From: Nitrosomonas sp.
GTDB taxonomy: Bacteria > Pseudomonadota > Gammaproteobacteria > Burkholderiales > Nitrosomonadaceae
Direction of reading: 5' to 3'
Length of the DNA: 7,914 nt
Assembly (NCBI GenBank): GCA_021774205.1
Contig: JAJFJI010000040.1
Location: 1-7,914, forward strand
Shown here: positions 6,273 through 7,914 of the stretch, piece after piece
Layout of the letters: every line of letters starts with the position of its first letter
How positions within the stretch are numbered: the first letter of the stretch is position 1
Program-made: the position numbers and the translations under genes
The notes under the pieces: generated by a model
The model's input: the letters and a program-made list of their open reading frames with translations, nothing else
What the model was told of the DNA's origin: nothing
Database searches by the model: none

Positions 6273-6312
6273 AAGATTCACATTTTATCACTAACAATTA
6301 ACCGAAATAATA

Positions 6313-7656
6313 ATGAAGCTAAATACGAATTTTGTTGCCTGGTTTCGATCCGTTGCACCCTACATCAATGCGTTTCGAGGAAAAACATTTGTTATTGCTT
6401 TCAGTGGCGAAATTGTTTCCGACGAAAAATTCGTCGAGCTTGTTCATGATATCAACTTACTTGCGAGCCTTGGCGTGCGGCTAGTACTCGTGCACGGCGC
6501 ACGCCCACAAATTCAAACACAGCTAACAGAAAACAACCTTCCAACCAAATCTGTTATGGGAATGCGGGTCACTGATCCAGCCACGTTGCAGTGTGTAAAG
6601 GAATCAGCCGGGCGGGTTCATGTCGAAATAGAAGCGTTACTATCGATGGGATTGCCCAATTCACCGATGGCCAACGCTTCCATTCGCGTAACTAGCGGCA
6701 ATTTTGTTACCGCCTGTCCAATTGGTGTTTTAGATGGCGTTGATTTAATGCATACCGGAAAAGTACGCAAAATAAACCCGGCTGCCATTCGTTCGCACTT
6801 GGAGCTTGGTGAGTTAGTCCTTATTTCACCCTTGGGTTACTCTCCAACCGGAGAAATATTTAATTTGACGATGGAAAATGTCGCAACCGAAACAGCTATT
6901 GCACTCAATGCGGAAAAACTCATTTTTCTGCTGGATTCAATCCGCATAGAAGAGGCCGAAACTGACAAACCTGACTCACTGCCGCGTGAACTAACCGTAG
7001 TCGAAAGTAAATTATTGCATAAAAAGATCATGCACAAATCAACAAAACATACGGACGAAATCAAACAATTTCTTCATCACGCGATCAAAGCTTGCGAGGG
7101 AAGTGTTGACCGCGTTCATCTTATCAATCGCCATATCGATGGTGCAATTCTCCAGGAATTATTTACGCACAATGGGATCGGCTGCATGATTTCTCAAGAA
7201 TCACTGCAAACACTCAGGAAAGCCGGAATAGAAGATGTCGGTGGAATCTTGCAATTAATTGAACCGCTTGAAGCTGAAGGCGTCCTGGTAAGACGCAACC
7301 GTGAATTACTGGAAATAGAAATTGAACGTTTTGTTATCTTAGAACATGATGGCATGATGATTGGATGCGCCGCACTATATCCATTTTCCGATGAAAAAGC
7401 ATGTGAACTTGCATGCCTAGCAGTCCATCCTGATTACCGAAATACAGGATATGGCGGTCTATTACTCAAACAAATTGAAGCTGAAACGGTTATCCTGGGA
7501 TATAAAAAAATTTTTGTGCTTACGACACACGCAGCACACTGGTTTATTGAACATGGTTTTAGTGAAACCAAATTCACTAATTTACCCAAAGAAAAACAAG
7601 GACTTTACAATTACCAGCGCCGCTCTAAAGTATTTATCAAGAATTTGCAACATTGA
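6313..7656 (+). CDS. argA: N-acetylglutamate synthase ArgA
   Basis: ArgA transfers an acetyl group from acetyl-CoA to glutamate, the first step of arginine synthesis, in the cytoplasm. At 447 residues it matches E. coli ArgA (443). It has two domains: an amino-acid-kinase fold (about 1-285) with KTFVIAFSGEIV at 24-35 and VHGARPQI at 60-67, and a GNAT acetyltransferase domain (about 305-447) with ACLAVHPDYRNTGYGGLLL near 367-385, where R376-x-x-G-x-G is the acetyl-CoA pyrophosphate loop. The linker RKAGIEDVGGILQLIEPLE and terminus LYNYQRRSKVFIK are typical of the family. The first domain lacks the lysine of the true kinase VIKYGG motif, as expected for a domain kept for arginine feedback control. 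No strong ribosome binding site precedes the ATG. Probably co-transcribed with rsmE. Confidence 0.95.
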   Translation: MKLNTNFVAWFRSVAPYINAFRGKTFVIAFSGEIVSDEKFVELVHDINLLASLGVRLVLVHGARPQIQTQLTENNLPTKSVMGMRVTDPATLQCVKESAGRVHVEIEALLSMGLPNSPMANASIRVTSGNFVTACPIGVLDGVDLMHTGKVRKINPAAIRSHLELGELVLISPLGYSPTGEIFNLTMENVATETAIALNAEKLIFLLDSIRIEEAETDKPDSLPRELTVVESKLLHKKIMHKSTKHTDEIKQFLHHAIKACEGSVDRVHLINRHIDGAILQELFTHNGIGCMISQESLQTLRKAGIEDVGGILQLIEPLEAEGVLVRRNRELLEIEIERFVILEHDGMMIGCAALYPFSDEKACELACLAVHPDYRNTGYGGLLLKQIEAETVILGYKKIFVLTTHAAHWFIEHGFSETKFTNLPKEKQGLYNYQRRSKVFIKNLQH

Positions 7657-7737
7657 CAGAGCAGCTGGCCTGTGGGTTTACCTAGCCTTATAAAATCACC
7701 ATAATTGCACTTGATGATTACTTTTTGGAAAATTCAA
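7657..7737 (+). other. argA-yggX spacer
   Basis: This 81-bp spacer contains TATAAA at 7689-7694, a possible -10 for yggX, but no matching -35 at 16-18 bp. GGAA at 7727-7730, 7 nt before the yggX ATG, is a weak ribosome binding site. There is no clear terminator for argA, so read-through into yggX is possible. Confidence 0.35.
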
Positions 7738-7914
7738 ATGGCAAGAATAGTAAAATGCATTAAACTTGGACACGAAGCGGAAGGACTTGATTTTCAAACT
7801 TACCCGGGCGAAATTGGCAAACGTATCTTTGAGAATGTCTCAAAAGAAGCCTGGAACGAATGGCTTAAACATCAAACCATGCTAGTCAACGAATACCGCT
7901 TGAATTTGTCAGAT
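7738..7914 (+). CDS. yggX: YggX family Fe(II) trafficking / oxidative damage protection protein, partial
   Basis: Only the first 59 codons are present; the frame is open to the window edge. The full protein is usually about 90 residues. It begins MARIVKCIKLGHEAEGLDFQ and continues through TYPGEIGKRIFENVSKEAW and HQTMLVNEYRLNL, each matching YggX segments (YPGELGKRIY, KEAW, KQTMLINE, LN). The conserved cysteine C7 is present. YggX is a small cytoplasmic protein linked to iron handling and protection of iron-sulfur clusters from superoxide. The gene follows argA by 81 bp on the same strand, an adjacency I recall from other betaproteobacteria. Truncation by the window explains the missing stop. 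Confidence 0.93.
   Translation, partial: MARIVKCIKLGHEAEGLDFQTYPGEIGKRIFENVSKEAWNEWLKHQTMLVNEYRLNLSD

Noticed and set aside
7653..7694. Promoter for yggX from TTGACA (7653-7658) and TATAAA (7689-7694)
   Set aside because: The two boxes are 30 bp apart, far outside the usual 16-18 bp, and TTGACA overlaps the argA stop codon.

Overview
The window looks like an AT-rich bacterial chromosome segment, most likely from a betaproteobacterium of the Nitrosomonadales type. This is inferred from the protein sequences (PilG, TrkA/TrkH, RsmE, a class ArgA with fused kinase-like and GNAT domains, and YggX) and from the argA-yggX adjacency, which I recall from other betaproteobacteria. No database search was possible. 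I see no mobile element, CRISPR array, rRNA or canonical tRNA.

Layout. Positions 1-396 hold no supportable gene; the stretch is very AT-rich with several inverted repeats. A PilG-type response regulator is encoded on the minus strand (397-801). It probably starts at a GTG with a near-perfect ribosome binding site rather than at the upstream ATG. A 262-bp spacer follows, containing a 17-bp palindrome. Then comes a compact minus-strand cluster, transcribed from right to left: a peroxiredoxin-like thioredoxin-fold protein (4849-5406), an inositol-monophosphatase-family enzyme (4034-4864, overlapping it by 16 bp), trkA (2555-4003, TTG start) and trkH (1064-2521). The gaps are about 30 bp or less, so this is probably one operon. 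A 119-bp divergent spacer separates it from a plus-strand set: rsmE (5526-6272), argA (6313-7656) and the first 59 codons of yggX (7738 to the window end).

Functions. TrkA and TrkH together form a potassium uptake system: TrkH is the membrane pore and TrkA the cytoplasmic nucleotide-binding gating subunit. The two upstream genes encode soluble enzymes with no obvious link to potassium beyond co-transcription. On the plus strand, RsmE methylates 16S rRNA, ArgA starts arginine synthesis and YggX protects iron-sulfur proteins; these are housekeeping genes.

Most of the window is ordinary core genome and I did not find a convincing new system. The points most worth a second look are a roughly 26-residue insertion in the second regulatory domain of TrkA, translation-start features of trkA and trkH (TTG start; a hairpin covering the trkH start codon), a perfect 17-bp palindrome upstream of an apparently orphan pilG, and a possible folded element at 36-121.
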